From the NCBI GenBank assembly GCA_031216915.1, contig CM062296.1, positions 664,083,838 to 664,147,837 on the forward strand: a stretch of DNA of 64,000 nucleotides, given 5' to 3'. Below the pieces are notes generated by a model. The model worked only from the letters and a program-made list of their open reading frames with translations. It had not been told where the DNA came from and ran no database searches. This document shows, piece after piece, positions 21,027 to 32,211 of the stretch. This stretch comes from Pictodentalium vernedei. Its lineage: Eukaryota > Mollusca > Scaphopoda > Dentaliida > Dentaliidae. Made by a program: the position numbers and the translations under genes. Each line of letters opens with the position of its first letter. Position 1 is the stretch's first letter.

Positions 21027-21214
21027 CATCAGACACTGCTATTGTGTTCAGGAGATCACAAGTTACATTTTTTGTCAGTAATTACTGGCATTGTTTCATT
21101 ATGGACCGTTCCAGCACCATACTTGTCGAGAGAACATTTTTCCATCAAAAATATTACTGACAGATATGTCTAATTAGTGCCATTAAAATACTGCATATTT
21201 TCATCATTGTGTTG

Positions 21215-22997
21215 TTAGCTCACCTGACTTTTAGTCAGGAGAGCTATAGTGATCACTCACCGTCCGTCGTCCGTGAACATGGTGTTTGGGTCTTCTCCTC
21301 CCAAACCGCTGAACCAATTTAATTGATATTTGAGATAATAGTTTGTTATGACATCGCAATTTGATTTTGTTCAAATCAAGTTGCCTCGCCCCTTGGTAAG
21401 GCCACGCCCAAAAAGTGTGCCTAAATCTTAAAAAATCTTCGAGACTTGATATTAGGTGTGCAGCTTCCTTTTGAGGTGTAGACTCAGATTTGTTCAAGAG
21501 AAGTTTGTCGGGCATTATTTGCCTTCGTTATGGGAGGGGCAAAAATTTTGGCCACGCCTAAAATTTCTATTTTCAGAACCATGAGGTCGATTTGAACCAA
21601 ATTTGATATGAGATGATAATGGGTCATAAGTCATGAGTCAGCACTTTTTAACACTGTTGGCAATGGGAAAAACATTAAAAAATCTTCTCCAGATCCAGCA
21701 GGCAGAATCTTTTGATATTTGGTATGCAACATTGTAGGGTGGATCTGATTCAAGTTTGTTCAAATCGGCCCCCTGGGTTCATATTTGGGCTCAGTATAGG
21801 AGCCCGATTTTGAACTTAGTGCATTTCAGGCAAATTTCTTAAAAAATCTTCTCCAGATCCAGCAGGCAGAATCTTTTGATATTTGGTATGCAACATTGTA
21901 GGGTGGATCTGATTCAAGTTTGTTCAAATCGGCCCCCTGGGTTCATATTTGGGCTCAGTATAGGAGCCCGATTTTGAACTTAGTGCATTTCAGGCAAATT
22001 TCTTAAAAAATCTTCTTCTCCAGATCCAGCAGGCAGAATCTTTTGATATTTGGTATGCAACATTGTGGGGTGGATCTGATTCAAGTTTGTTCAAATCGGC
22101 TCCCTAGATTCATATTTGGGCTCACTATAGAAGCTCGAATTCGAACTTAGTGCATTTCAGGCAAATTTCTTCAAAAATCTTTTTCTCCAGATCCAGCAGG
22201 CAGAATCTTTTAATATTTGGTATGCAACATTGTGGGGTGGATCTGATTCAAGTTTGTTCAAATCGGCCCCCCTGGGTTTATATTTGGGCTCAGTATACGA
22301 GCCCAAATTTAAACTTAGTGCATTTCAGGCAAATTTCTTTGAAAATCTTCTTTTCAAGATCCAGCAGGCAGAATCTTTTGATATTGGGTATGCACCATGC
22401 TTAGGGGGGTGAGATTCAAGTGTGTTCAAGCCAAGTCCCTGGGTTCATATTTGGGCTCACTGTGGTAGCCCGAATTATAACTTAGTTCAAAATGTGGAAT
22501 TTTCTTTAAAAATCTTCTTCAGATCCAGCAGTCGGAATGTTTTGATATTTGGTATGCAGTATCCTTAGGGGGGAGAGATTCAAGTTTGTTCAAGCCATGT
22601 CCCTAGGTCCATATTTGGGCCCATTATAGGTTCCCGAATGATAACTTAGTTCAAAATGAGGAATTTTCTTTAAAAATCTTCTTCTTCAGATCCAGCAGTC
22701 AGAATGTTTTGATATTTGGTATGCAGCATCCTTAGGGGGGTGAGATTCAAGTTTGTTAAAGCCAAGTCCCTGGGTTCATATATGGGCTCCCTGTGGGAGC
22801 CCGAAATTATAACTTAGTTCAATATGAGGAATATTCTTTAAAAATCCTTTTTTTAGATCCAATGGTCAGAATCTTTGGATATTTGGTATAAGCTTTTCTT
22901 AGGAGGAGCAGATGCAACTTGTTGAAATCAATTCTCTGGGTTGATATTTAGGCTACCATGTCAGGTGAGCGCCCTCAGGCACCCTGGGGCCTCTTGT
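21215..22997 (-). mobile_element. Tandem-repeat-cored element, family A (possible Helentron-like non-autonomous)
   Basis: On the minus strand it begins ACAAGAGG followed by a short palindrome (22966-22997), then GGTGAGC-containing subterminal sequence. It continues with about nine tandem units of 150-170 bp, and CACGGACGACGGACG at 21261-21275. It ends in a hairpin, AGCTCACCTGAC / GTCAGGAGAGCT (21217-21245), then TAA. Units share CAGATCCAGCAGGCAGAATC and TTCAAGTTTGTTCAAATCGG. No protein is encoded. Inverted copy at 27825-29671; diverged copy at 55719-57545; scrap at 62100-62395. Confidence 0.75.
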
Positions 22998-23173
22998 CTT
23001 ACATTTGTCAATAGACCATTCTTTCTGCAAACAATCACTTTTGGCCATCTGAAAGATAGCATGAAAGTAATGACAGTTTCTATAAACACCACTGTGAAAA
23101 AACAGGGGGTGCTCAAATAAGTTCCAGGTGTATAGAACTTGATCAGACTGTGGTTCCCAGGGAATACCTTTGG

Positions 23174-25649
23174 TTTTTGGCTCACCAATGTTAGTTGTGT
23201 GAGCCTATGGCATAGCCCTCATGTCGGCGTCGGCGTCAGCGTCGGCGTCCGCTCTCAAATATTTTGAACTTTTGTGTACAGGTTTTGATTTTTTGGCTTT
23301 TCAAATTTTTTTTAGTTTCAGCATATTGCTATGGTGGTTCACTATAACATTTAACTCTTTTCCAGGGTATTTTGTCGTAATATTAACCCTTTGAATCAAC
23401 TTTTAGACTTATTTTGATGTTTGCGTGCAGGTTTTGATGTGTTTTTTTTCCTTTCTTTCAAGTGGAGATTTACCTTGCAGCATATGTCCATGCTTTCTAT
23501 TGTATGTAAACATGCATCTTAGGGCTATGTTTGTATTATTTAACCCTTTTCCTGATGAATTACTTCAATTTTGGACTTTTATGTACAGCTTTTGGACTTA
23601 GGCTTACAGCTTCTTACTTTTATGTACAGGTTGTGATAAAAAAACACAATTTCAAGTGAGGTTGACCTCACTGCATATTGCAGTGGTGGTTATTATAACA
23701 TTGATATCTTTCCAGTGCATTTTTAAAGATTTTTTAACCCCTTCAATAGATTTTTAGACTTATTTTGATGTTTGCGTCCAGGTTTTCATGGGTTTTTTTT
23801 TTTTTTCCTTTCTTCAAAGTGTAGAGTTTCTGCATATTGCTATGGTGGTTCACTATAACATTTAACTCTTTTCCAGGGTATTTTGTCTTCATTTTAACCC
23901 TTTGAATCAAATTTTAGACTTATTTTGATGTTTGCGTACAGGTTTTGATGTTTTTTTGTTCCTTTCTTTCAAGTGGAGATTTACCTTGCAGCATATGTCC
24001 ATGTTTTTTATTGTATGTAAACATGCATCTTAGGGCTATGTTTGTATTATTTAACCCTTTTCCCGCTGAATTACTTCAATTTTGGACTTTTATGTACAGC
24101 TTTTGGACTTAGGCTTACAGCTTCTTACTTTTATGTACAGGTTGTGATAAAAAAAACAATTTCAAGTGAGGTTGACCTCACTGCATATTGCAGTGGTGGT
24201 TATTATAACATTGATATCTTTCCAGTGCATTTTTAAAAAAATTTTAACCCTTTGAATAGATTTTTAGACTTATTTTGACGTTTGCGTGCAGGTTTTCATG
24301 TATTTTTTTCCCTTTCTTCCAAGTGTAGATTTACCTTGTAGTATATGCTTTCTATTGTATGTAAACATGCATCTTAGGGCTACGTTGTATTCTTTAACCC
24401 TTTTCCTGCTTAATTATTTCAATTTTGGACTTTTTTTGTTTACAGGTTTGGATTTTTGTGCTTTTAAAAAAATGTTTTTCTTCTTTGCATATTGCTGTGG
24501 GGGTTCACGATAACATTTAACTCTTTTCCAGGGTATTTCGTCTTAATTTTAACCCTTGGAATCAAATTTTGAACTTATTTTGACGTTTGTGTGCACGTTT
24601 TGATGTTTTTTTACTTTTATGTGCAGGTTTTGAGGTTTGTCTTTCTTTTCTTCCAAGTGGTGACTTACCTTGTAGCATATTGCCATGGTTCCTATTTTAT
24701 GTTAGGATGCTTCTTGGGGCTATTATTATATTATTTAACCCTTTAGCTGCTTATTTACTTTAAGTTTGGACTTTTGTGTGCAGGTTTTGTACTTTTGTGT
24801 GCAGGTTTTGATATTTTTTTTTTAAGTGGAATTTTACCTCTCTGGCATATTGCCATGGTGATTACTGTAACATTTTCAGGGTATTTTTCTAAATTTTAAC
24901 CCTTTGAAACAAATGTGATACTTTTATGTGCAGGTTTTGAGGTTTGTCTTTCTTTTCTTCCAAGTGGATATTTTTCAAGTAGACTTTCACCTTACTGGCA
25001 TATTGCCATTGTGGTTACTGTGACAGGGTATTTTTCTCAATTTTAACCCCTTGAAACAAATGTGATACTTTTTTTTACTTTTATGTGCAGGTTTTGAGGT
25101 TTGTCTTTCTTTTTTGTTGCAAGTGGTGACTTACCTTGTAGCATATTGCCATGGTTCCTATTTTATGTTAGGATGCTTCTTGGGCTATTTTTATATTATT
25201 TAACCCTTTAGCTGCTTATTTACTTTAATTTTGTTCTTTTCTTTGCAGGTTTTGTACTTTTGTGTGCAGGTTTTGATATTTTTTTTAAGTGGAGTTTTAT
25301 CTCACTGGCATATTGCCATGCTGGTTATTGTAATATTTTCAGGGTATTTTTCTAAATTTTAACCCTTTGAAACAAATGTGATACTTTTTTTACTTTTATG
25401 TGCAGGTTTTGAGGTTTATCTTTCTTTTTTTCAAAGTGGAGACTTACCTTGTAGCATATTGCCATGGTTCCTATTTTATGTTAGCATGCTTCTTAGGGGT
25501 TATTATTATATTATTTAACCCTTTAACTGCTTATTTTCTTTAATTTTGGACTTTTGTGTGCAAGTTTTGAACTTTTTTTTTTTACTCCAGCCACCCTTTT
25601 GCATTGGCCACCTGTTGGTGAGCCACGGGGTACTGATACCCCCTCTAGT
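23174..25649 (-). mobile_element. Tandem-repeat-cored element, family B
   Basis: On the minus strand it starts ACTAGAGGGGGTATCAG, a palindrome (GGGTA...TACCC), then GGCTCACCAA. The core is a tandem array with units of roughly 250-300 bp marked by TTTAACCCTTT and ATGTGCAGGTTTTGA. Near the other end lies a GGCGTC run (23224-23253), then a hairpin, GGCTCAC (23179-23185) / GTGAGCC (23199-23205), and a short A run (TTTTT on plus, 23174-23178). The end design matches family A although the core is unrelated. Confidence 0.7.
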
Positions 25650-25779
25650 TCATGTACATAATGCACGTGCTCCAAACTTAAATGGTTATTTCTCATAGGA
25701 GAAGAACTCTATCAGTTTTTAAGTTTGTCCTCAAGAGGATAAGATCAGTGTTACAGAGAGTAGCTTGTGTAATTTCTAG

Positions 25780-25980
25780 CGATAAAATTAGTTCTATTCA
25801 TCATAGCTGAACTAAACTTACAAAAAATATTTGTGTGTGGGAAGTAACAAATTTTGGAGTCTGGGTTTTATTGTGAATAGAACTTTGTCAGAAATTGGTT
25901 TGCAGGCCAGTCCTGGTCCTGGTAACTTTTATTTCATATGACACATGTTCATCAGATTTAGAGATGAGGTACCCCTATGG
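25780..25980. repeat. Interspersed repeat; uninterrupted relative of the DIRS family 2 target
   Basis: 25861-25898 resembles the left flank of the DIRS insertion and 25935-25980 resembles its right flank (19640 onward). Here nothing of DIRS lies between. Further partial copies are at 26820-27010 and 27085-27190. Confidence 0.55.
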
Positions 25981-25989
25981 GATGGGAAG

Positions 25990-26324
25990 GGGGTATGGAG
26001 GCTCAGTGGTTATAACATTGGACTTCAAACCGAATGGTCCACGGTTCGATCCCTGCCAGTGGTAATTGCATTGTTTCCTTGGGCAAGGCACTTAATCACA
26101 TGGGGACATGGTGGCACTGTCCATTAAGGTGTAATGTACATTGATAGTGCACTTGTCTTCAACCAATGCTAAACCTGCTTGTATGTTAGAGAGACTGACA
26201 GTTGCTCGTCATTGCTTGGTTGTTCTTTTGGGGTACTCTGGTTTCCCCCACACGTAAAACCATCTGACATAAGGTGACCCAGGCTGTTGAAAGTGTTGTT
26301 AAACCCTAATAAATAAATAAATGA
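25990..26324 (+). mobile_element. tRNA-derived SINE with target-site duplication
   Basis: The head has an A-box-like GGCTCAGTGGTTATAAC and a B-box GGTTCGATCCC, the internal RNA polymerase III promoter of tRNA genes. The body contains CCTTGGGCAAGGCACTTAA and the tail is AATAAATAAATAAATGA. GATGGGAAG (25981-25989) and GATGGGGAG (26325-26333) flank it as a near-perfect target-site duplication. It sits inside the repeat also seen at 19640-19745. Confidence 0.85.
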
Positions 26325-26490
26325 GATGGGGAGAACCTGCCAATTTTTCAGTCTGCAATTTTAAGGGTGAAGAGTAACAGGACTATTAGGGTGAAGAGTA
26401 ACACGCCTATTAATAAAAACAAAATTTGGCTAAAAAATTTGTTTCCCGACAGTAGCTTTTGTTCTGTGCTGGTCAAACAAACTTACCTTC

Positions 26491-26732
26491 TTAACCCTTT
26501 ACCCAATGTAATGGCCAAAACTGGCCAGCACTATTCTCAAAAATCGCCAATTAATTTTCATCATTTTTTGTCTCAAAAACATAGGTTATGACCCCTCATT
26601 GGAATGAGCTCATTTAGCTCATTCCAATGAGGGGTCATAACCTATGTTTTTGAGACAAAATTTTTAAAAAATTGGTTATTCAAGAATGTTTTTGCAAGTG
26701 TCGTCTGCTTTTCATGTTAGGTAAAGGGTTAA
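26491..26732. mobile_element. TTAA-flanked (piggyBac-type) MITE with perfect central palindrome
   Basis: TTAACCCTTTACCCAA and GTTAGGTAAAGGGTTAA form the ends. TTAA target duplications and CCC-starting termini are the signature of piggyBac-derived MITEs. The centre holds two ~35-bp arms around GACCCCTCATTGGAATGAGC that form an almost perfect hairpin. Confidence 0.8.
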
Positions 26733-27488
26733 AAGGAGAAGAAACATATTGAAGTGCAATACTAAATAAATATTAATACTTCGACACTAAAAAGTGTACT
26801 AAGGCTTAAGGGTTTCTAAATGATATTAGTTCTGTTCATCAGAGCTGAACTAAACTTGCAGAAAATATTTGCATAGGAAATGAGAAGAAACCTATCAATT
26901 TTAGAGTCATAGCACAGGGCTGAAAAAATTATGGAACTGTTCATCTAAATACAACTTGGTTAAAAACTGTTTTCCAATCAATATCACAGCTTGACTTCTA
27001 AATCTGTGATCCACTCATTTTTTTTCTACAAAATGTAATGTGGTCAGCATTTTGCCCAGTAGGAGTTGGTTTTTTTCATCTGTTGTCATATGGCTGAAAA
27101 AATCCTGGAACTCTTATCTGAATAGATCTTGGTTAAAAAAAAAATTCCAGTAAATATCACAGCTTGAATTCTAGACCTATGATCCACTCTTTAGTTTTTT
27201 TACAGAATGTAATTTGGTCAACACTTGTTGGTTTCATTTGTTTTATCATCCAGTTAAAATCCTCTGAGCATCCATATTTATATCCACCTTCTTCGCTCTC
27301 TCATCATTGTAGGATAACTTCCAATGAGTTTATTATATGTATTAACTAATTCCTTTATCTTTGATACACCTCACCATGAAAACTATAAATACAACTCATC
27401 ATGAAAATAATTATAAATACAATATATCTGGTTGACAGATCACATTGAACAGCTCTGTAAAATTAAATATGATATATTATATTTGCAG

Positions 27489-27595
27489 AGTTTGATCCAA
27501 GTAGATTGGGAAGCGGCCTTTTTCTTGAGGAAAATTATTCAGATGATCATCCACACATAAATCCACCTGGAAGCTCTTTTCCAGGGAGAATACAG
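27489..27595 (+). CDS. Isolated internal coding exon of a second, unidentified host gene
   Basis: Preceded by TATTATATTTGCAG and followed by a CAG/GTTAAA donor. The open phase gives 35 codons, FDPSRLGSGLFLEENYSDD and then HPHINPPGSSFPGRIQ, a sequence with proteinaceous composition in a non-repeat island. The exon is 107 bp, so it would shift phase between flanking exons. It cannot belong to the gene ending at 2361 unless that stop is bypassed. I recognise no family. No second exon was found nearby; introns are presumably long and filled with repeats. A chance or pseudogene exon remains possible. Confidence 0.5.
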
Positions 27596-27824
27596 GTTAA
27601 ATGGATATCACTTTATTAAGATTAAGTATCAGAAGAGCACAGTGGCTCATGATTATGCTATAAAGTTTTGGGATAATAGTGTTCTGTATAAAAAATTGGG
27701 AATTTTACAGCATGCACCCTATAGGGGAGGTGGTCCTTATTTCTGTCCCAAACAGGGCCTAGATTTAATCCTGATATTTATGTTACACTGAATACTCCCA
27801 TATGAACCACAGAAAGTAATTCAA

Positions 27825-29671
27825 ACAAGAGGCCCCAAGGGGCCTGGGGGTGCTCACCTGACATGGTAGCCTAAATATCAACCCAGAGAATTGATTTCAA
27901 CAAGTTGCATCTGCTCCTCCTAAGAAAAGCTTATACCAAATATCCAAAGATTCTGACCAGTGGATCTAAAAAAAAAAAGATTTTTAAAGAATATTCCTCA
28001 TATTGAACTAAGTTATAATTCAGGCTCCCACAGGGAGCCCATATATGAACCCAGGGACTTGGCTTTAACAAACTTGAATCTCACCCCCCTAAGGATGCTG
28101 CACACCAAACATCAAAACATTCCGACTGCTGGATCTGAAGAAGAAGATTTTTAAAGAAAATTCCTCATTTTGAACTAAGTTACAATTCGAGCTCCCACAG
28201 TGAGTCCAAATATGGACCTAGGGACATGGCTTGAACAAACTTGAATCTCACCCCCTAAGGATGCTGCATACCAAATATCAAAACATTCCGACTGATGGAT
28301 CTGAAGAAGATTTTTAAAGAAAATTCCTCATTTTGAACTAAGTTATCATTCGGGCTACCACAGTGAGCCCAAATATGAACCCAGGGACTTGGCTTGAACA
28401 AACTTGAATCTCACCCCCCTAAGCATGGTGCATACCCAATATCAAAAGATTCTGCCTGCTGAATCTTGAGAAGAAGATTTTCAAAGAAATTTGCCTGAAA
28501 TGGCTCTATACTGAGCCCAAATATAAACCCAGGGGGCCGATTTGAACAAACTTGAATCAGATCCACCCCACAATGTTGCATACCAAATATCAAAAGATTC
28601 TGCCTGCTCGATCTGAAGAAGAAGATTTTTAAAGAAATTTGCTTGAAATGCACCGAGTTCGAATTTGGGCTTCTATAGTGAGCCCAAATATGAATCCAGG
28701 GGGCCGATTTGAACAAACTTGAATCAGATCCACCCCACAATGTTGCATACCAAATATGAAAAGATAACTGCTGGATGTGGAGAAGAAGATTTTTTAAGAA
28801 ATTTGCCTGAAATGCACTAAGTTCAAATTTGGGCTCCTACACTGAACCCAAATATGAACCCAGGGGCCCGCTTTGAACAAACTTGAATCAGATCCACCCC
28901 ACAATGTTGCATATCAAATATCAAAAGATTCTGCCTGCTGGATGTGGAGAAGAAGATTTTTTAATGCTTTTCCCATTGCCAACAGTGTTAAAAAGTGCTG
29001 ACTCAGCACTTTTTCAAAGTCCTGAAAAAAGTACCTTGTGATCAAACCGATAGGGATTTTTTTTAACCATTCTATTCTACTGGATAAAAGTAAGCTTTAT
29101 ACAAAATAAGAATTCTCTGTGCTGTGTAGTTTTGGAGATATGGCCGTTTTAAGGTTTTTCCTATTTTTAGCTCCTGAGGTTCTCACGGGGCAATGAGAAA
29201 ATTTTTTTTGCATCAATCAACTACTTATGACCCATTATCATCTCATATCAAATTTGGTTCAAATCGACCTGACAATTCTGAAAATAGAAATTTTAGGCGT
29301 GGCCAAAATTTTTGCCCCTCCCATAACGAAGGCAAATAATACCCGACAAACTTCTCTTGTACAAATTTGATTCTAAACCTCAAAAGGACTCTGTATACCA
29401 CATATCAAGTCTCTGCTACTGGTGGTTCATTAGAAGAAGATTTTCAAAAAATTTGGCCATTTTTTCCCCACACCTCTGCTCAATATGAGCCGAAACCTAA
29501 TTTGGATAAAAATCAAAATGCCCCTATATAACCACCACTTACATGAAATTTAATTAAAATGTGGCCAGTGGTTTAGGAGAAAGAGCCTCAAACACCACCT
29601 TCACGCAGGACGACGGACGACGGACGAAGAGTGATAAGAAAACCTCACCCTGATTTTCAGTCAGGTGAGCT
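27825..29671 (+). mobile_element. Tandem-repeat-cored element, family A, complete inverted copy
   Basis: Starts ACAAGAGGCCCCAAGGGGCC (palindrome) and then GCTCACCTGACATGG. It carries about eight 150-170-bp units, then GGACGACGGACGACGGACG near 29607-29625, and ends with the hairpin-forming CACCCTGATTTTCAGTCAGG and TGAGCT. Orientation is opposite to the copy at 21215-22997, so the two form a 6-kb-spaced inverted pair. Confidence 0.8.
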
Positions 29672-30300
29672 TACAAGCTATTAATTGAAAATAGAATATG
29701 TTTTCATTTTTGGAATTTACTTTAAAACAATTTCCACAATTTGGTTTAATTAATTAACCCTTTACCTAACGCAACGGCCAAAACCAGCCAGCGCTATTCT
29801 AAAAAATCGCCAATTAATTTTTATTATTTTTTCATTTTTTGTCTCAAAAACATAGGTTATGACCCCTCGTTAGAACGAGCTCATTCCAATGAGGGGCCAT
29901 AACCTATGTTTTTGAGACAAAAAATGAAAAAAATTAGTTATTCAAGAATTTTTTTTGCAAGTGCCATCTGCTTTTCATGTTAGACAAATAAAGGTTAAAA
30001 TAGTTCCTTGAATCCTGCACCCTATGTAACAACATGAAACCAACTGACCCTGTGCAATTTAATATAGCCTTAATCAGTGTATATTTTCATGAAGTGTGTG
30101 ATATGGCAGTTACCATTTTTTTTATAACCAGAAAGTGTGACTAACCCCGTGCATTGCACAGGGTTAGTCACACTTTCTGGTTATAATTTTTTTTTTCATT
30201 ATTAACTGAGTGACCTTGTGTACAGCCTCAGTGTAAATCTCATCTTTATCAACTCATTGAACACTGTCAAACAAGATTGAACTGGTTTAATTCCCAATGG
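29672..30300. mobile_element. MITE with ACAAGCTATTAATTG end, carrying a nested TTAA MITE
   Basis: Begins TACAAGCTATTAATTGAAAA, as in the complete copy at 54799-55253, and holds the palindrome around GTGACTAACC (30135-30185). Its left arm is interrupted by the TTAA MITE at 29754-29998. Confidence 0.6.
29754..29998. mobile_element. TTAA-flanked MITE
   Basis: TTAACCCTTTACCTAACG at the left and a mutated right end (TTAGACAAATAAAGGTTAA). The internal palindrome around CGAGCTCATTCC is kept. Confidence 0.75.
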
Positions 30301-30399
30301 CATTATTGAACAAAATTACACCTTAAAATTTTGACCTCTGTGTACTTTGGGCTTATAAAGAAATACCACTAACAGAAATTTAGTTAGTAAATTTTTTAT

Positions 30400-30514
30400 T
30401 CGTGTGTATGAAAATTTACGCTAGCTCACTGGTTAGAGCAGTGGACTTTGAACAGAAATATCAATGGTTCAATCCTGACCCATGGTAATTGCATTATACA
30501 CTTGGGCAAGACAC
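30400..30514 (+). mobile_element. SINE head, split by a TTAA MITE
   Basis: CTAGCTCACTGGTTAGAGCA is A-box-like and GGTTCAATCC B-box-like, followed by CTTGGGCAAGACAC. It stops at TTAA (30515), and SINE sequence resumes after 30768 (TCCTGATTGCTCATGTAGGG). Confidence 0.7.
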
Positions 30515-30768
30515 TTAACCCTTTACCTGACATGAAAAGTAGTAGATGACACTTGCCAAAAAAATTCTTGAATAACTAATTTTTTTCATTTTTTGTCTCA
30601 AAAACATAGGTTTTGACCCCTCATTGGAACGAGCTTGACAAGCATGTTCCAATGAGGGGTCATAACCAATGTTTTTGAGACAAAAAATGAAAAAATAATG
30701 AAAATTAATTGGCGATTTTTGAGAATAGTGCTGGCTGGTTTTTGCCATTACATTGGGTAAAGGGTTAA
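30515..30768. mobile_element. TTAA-flanked MITE inserted in a SINE
   Basis: TTAACCCTTTACCTGACATG to ATTGGGTAAAGGGTTAA, with the central ACCCCTCATTGGAACGAGC palindrome. The orientation is reversed relative to 26491. The TTAA that forms the target is present in the intact SINE sequence (ACACTTAA), so this is a clean insertion. Confidence 0.8.
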
Positions 30769-30840
30769 GGTTAATCCTGATTGCTCATGTAGGGGCATGG
30801 TAGTGCTATACACTAAGGTCTCTTTACAGTTATTCAGGTG
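30769..30840 (+). mobile_element. Continuation of the split SINE
   Basis: CATGTAGGGGCATGGTAGTG corresponds to the GGGACATGGTGGCACTG part of the SINE at 25990. The tail is not recognisable. Confidence 0.55.
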
Positions 30841-31470
30841 AAAATGTTGGTTTTTTCAAGAAATGCACAGCTTCTCATTAACACAACCAAGGATATTTGC
30901 ATTTAAATTACCTCTCCCATTCACAATGCTAACAATGTATATAGTTTCTGGAAGCTCTCAGTATGGCCTTTCCTGGAGAAAACTGCACACAATCAAAATC
31001 TTACAATATCACTCAAATACACTCAGCTGAATGACACAGTTGATGGCGCAAAAAATGGTCAAAATTTTCTCATTTTGAGAATAAATTTCCAATTTTCCTG
31101 CATGAGTAGGATAAAACTGTGTTATAGGAATTCTTTATTCCTCCACTGAGGATTTTACAGCATAAGATGATCATTCTGACAAACAAAAAACATATGGGTT
31201 TCTTATTAATTTTTTCAGAAGGCTTTCTTAAAGCAAACTGACACAAAAATTGACCTCCAACTGAAATGCACTTGACAGTCCACAGTTTGAATTAAGACCA
31301 TCAATAGAATATTTTTGCCATATCACCATTAATGGGCACTATTTACTAAATCCACACCATCACAAAATAAAACTATAGCTTAAAATAGCCATTTAGCCAA
31401 GGCTATCCATTAACCCCAGGTATGACCTTTTAATAGGAAACGAGAGAAAGATGACTGCATGTCGAAGGTA
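30841..31470. other. Spacer without recognised feature
   Basis: AT-rich. No gene, RNA or element end was supported. Confidence 0.4.
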
Positions 31471-31479
31471 CACTTGCCT

Positions 31480-31622
31480 TCAACTGCTACATGCAGGGTA
31501 AGTAAGTTGGAGAGTCTTGACAGTTGCTTGGTTGTTCTCTCTGGGTTCACCCACCCGCAAAACTCTCCAACACGATGTGAACCTGGCTGTTGATATCATC
31601 ATTAAACCAACCAAACAAACAA
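31480..31622 (+). mobile_element. SINE 3' fragment
   Basis: TGCCTTCAACTGCTACATGC, GACAGTTGCTTGGTTGTTCT and an AAACCAACCAAACAAACAAA tail match the 3' half of the SINE at 25990. Confidence 0.65.
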
Positions 31623-32211
31623 ACTAGTTTGAAAGTGGATATACCCTTTGCCTATTCTATCAGGGTGTATCAGTTGTCAAACCACTGCAAATTTTCATAC
31701 TCCCTGGAATATACTTGCATAACTAATAATATCCCATGATTATAATTTCAATTTAAATAACTCGAAAAAAAGAGAGTCAAATTTAGCGATTCATTTATAA
31801 TTATGGTAAACCTTTTAGAGAGCCTACAGCACAAATTGTTGTTACCCAGTCTTTTTCAACAGAAAAATAGAACCCGTCTACCTCAGTAAACAAATACTGC
31901 TCTGCTTCTTGCGGTTCCAATGGGAAGGTCCTCATAAATACCATTTTTAACCCTTTCATCCCTGGTGTCCTGGATGAAATCATCTTATACAAAACTCTCC
32001 ACAGCAAAATGAGCAAATCCATTCTTCATTTGTAGGGAGAGTCAGTAAAAATTTAATTCTTCACATCTCTTGAGCTGTAGTATTAACACTCTGCACTCTT
32101 AATGTCAAAATGAGTTTTCAGCAGCAAATATTTCCCATAATGCAGTTTAATATTTAACCAAATATATCATGTTGGACAGAGTTCAGTCAGACAAGATATA
32201 ATTGGTTAAAT

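Larger units (their letters stand above)
19752..23130 (+). mobile_element. Tc1-like transposon interrupted by a tandem-repeat element
   Basis: Terminal inverted repeats CAACAGGAACTTAATTAAG (19752) and, at the other end, the complement of CACCTGGAACTTATTTGAG (ending 23130), each flanked by TA. Without the nested element at 21215-22997 the length is about 1.6 kb, normal for Tc1. The transposase is on the plus strand and frameshifted. Confidence 0.8.

Noticed and set aside
25990..26065. tRNA gene
   Set aside because: A- and B-box sequences are present but a cloverleaf is not complete. The sequence continues into a SINE body with a target-site duplication.
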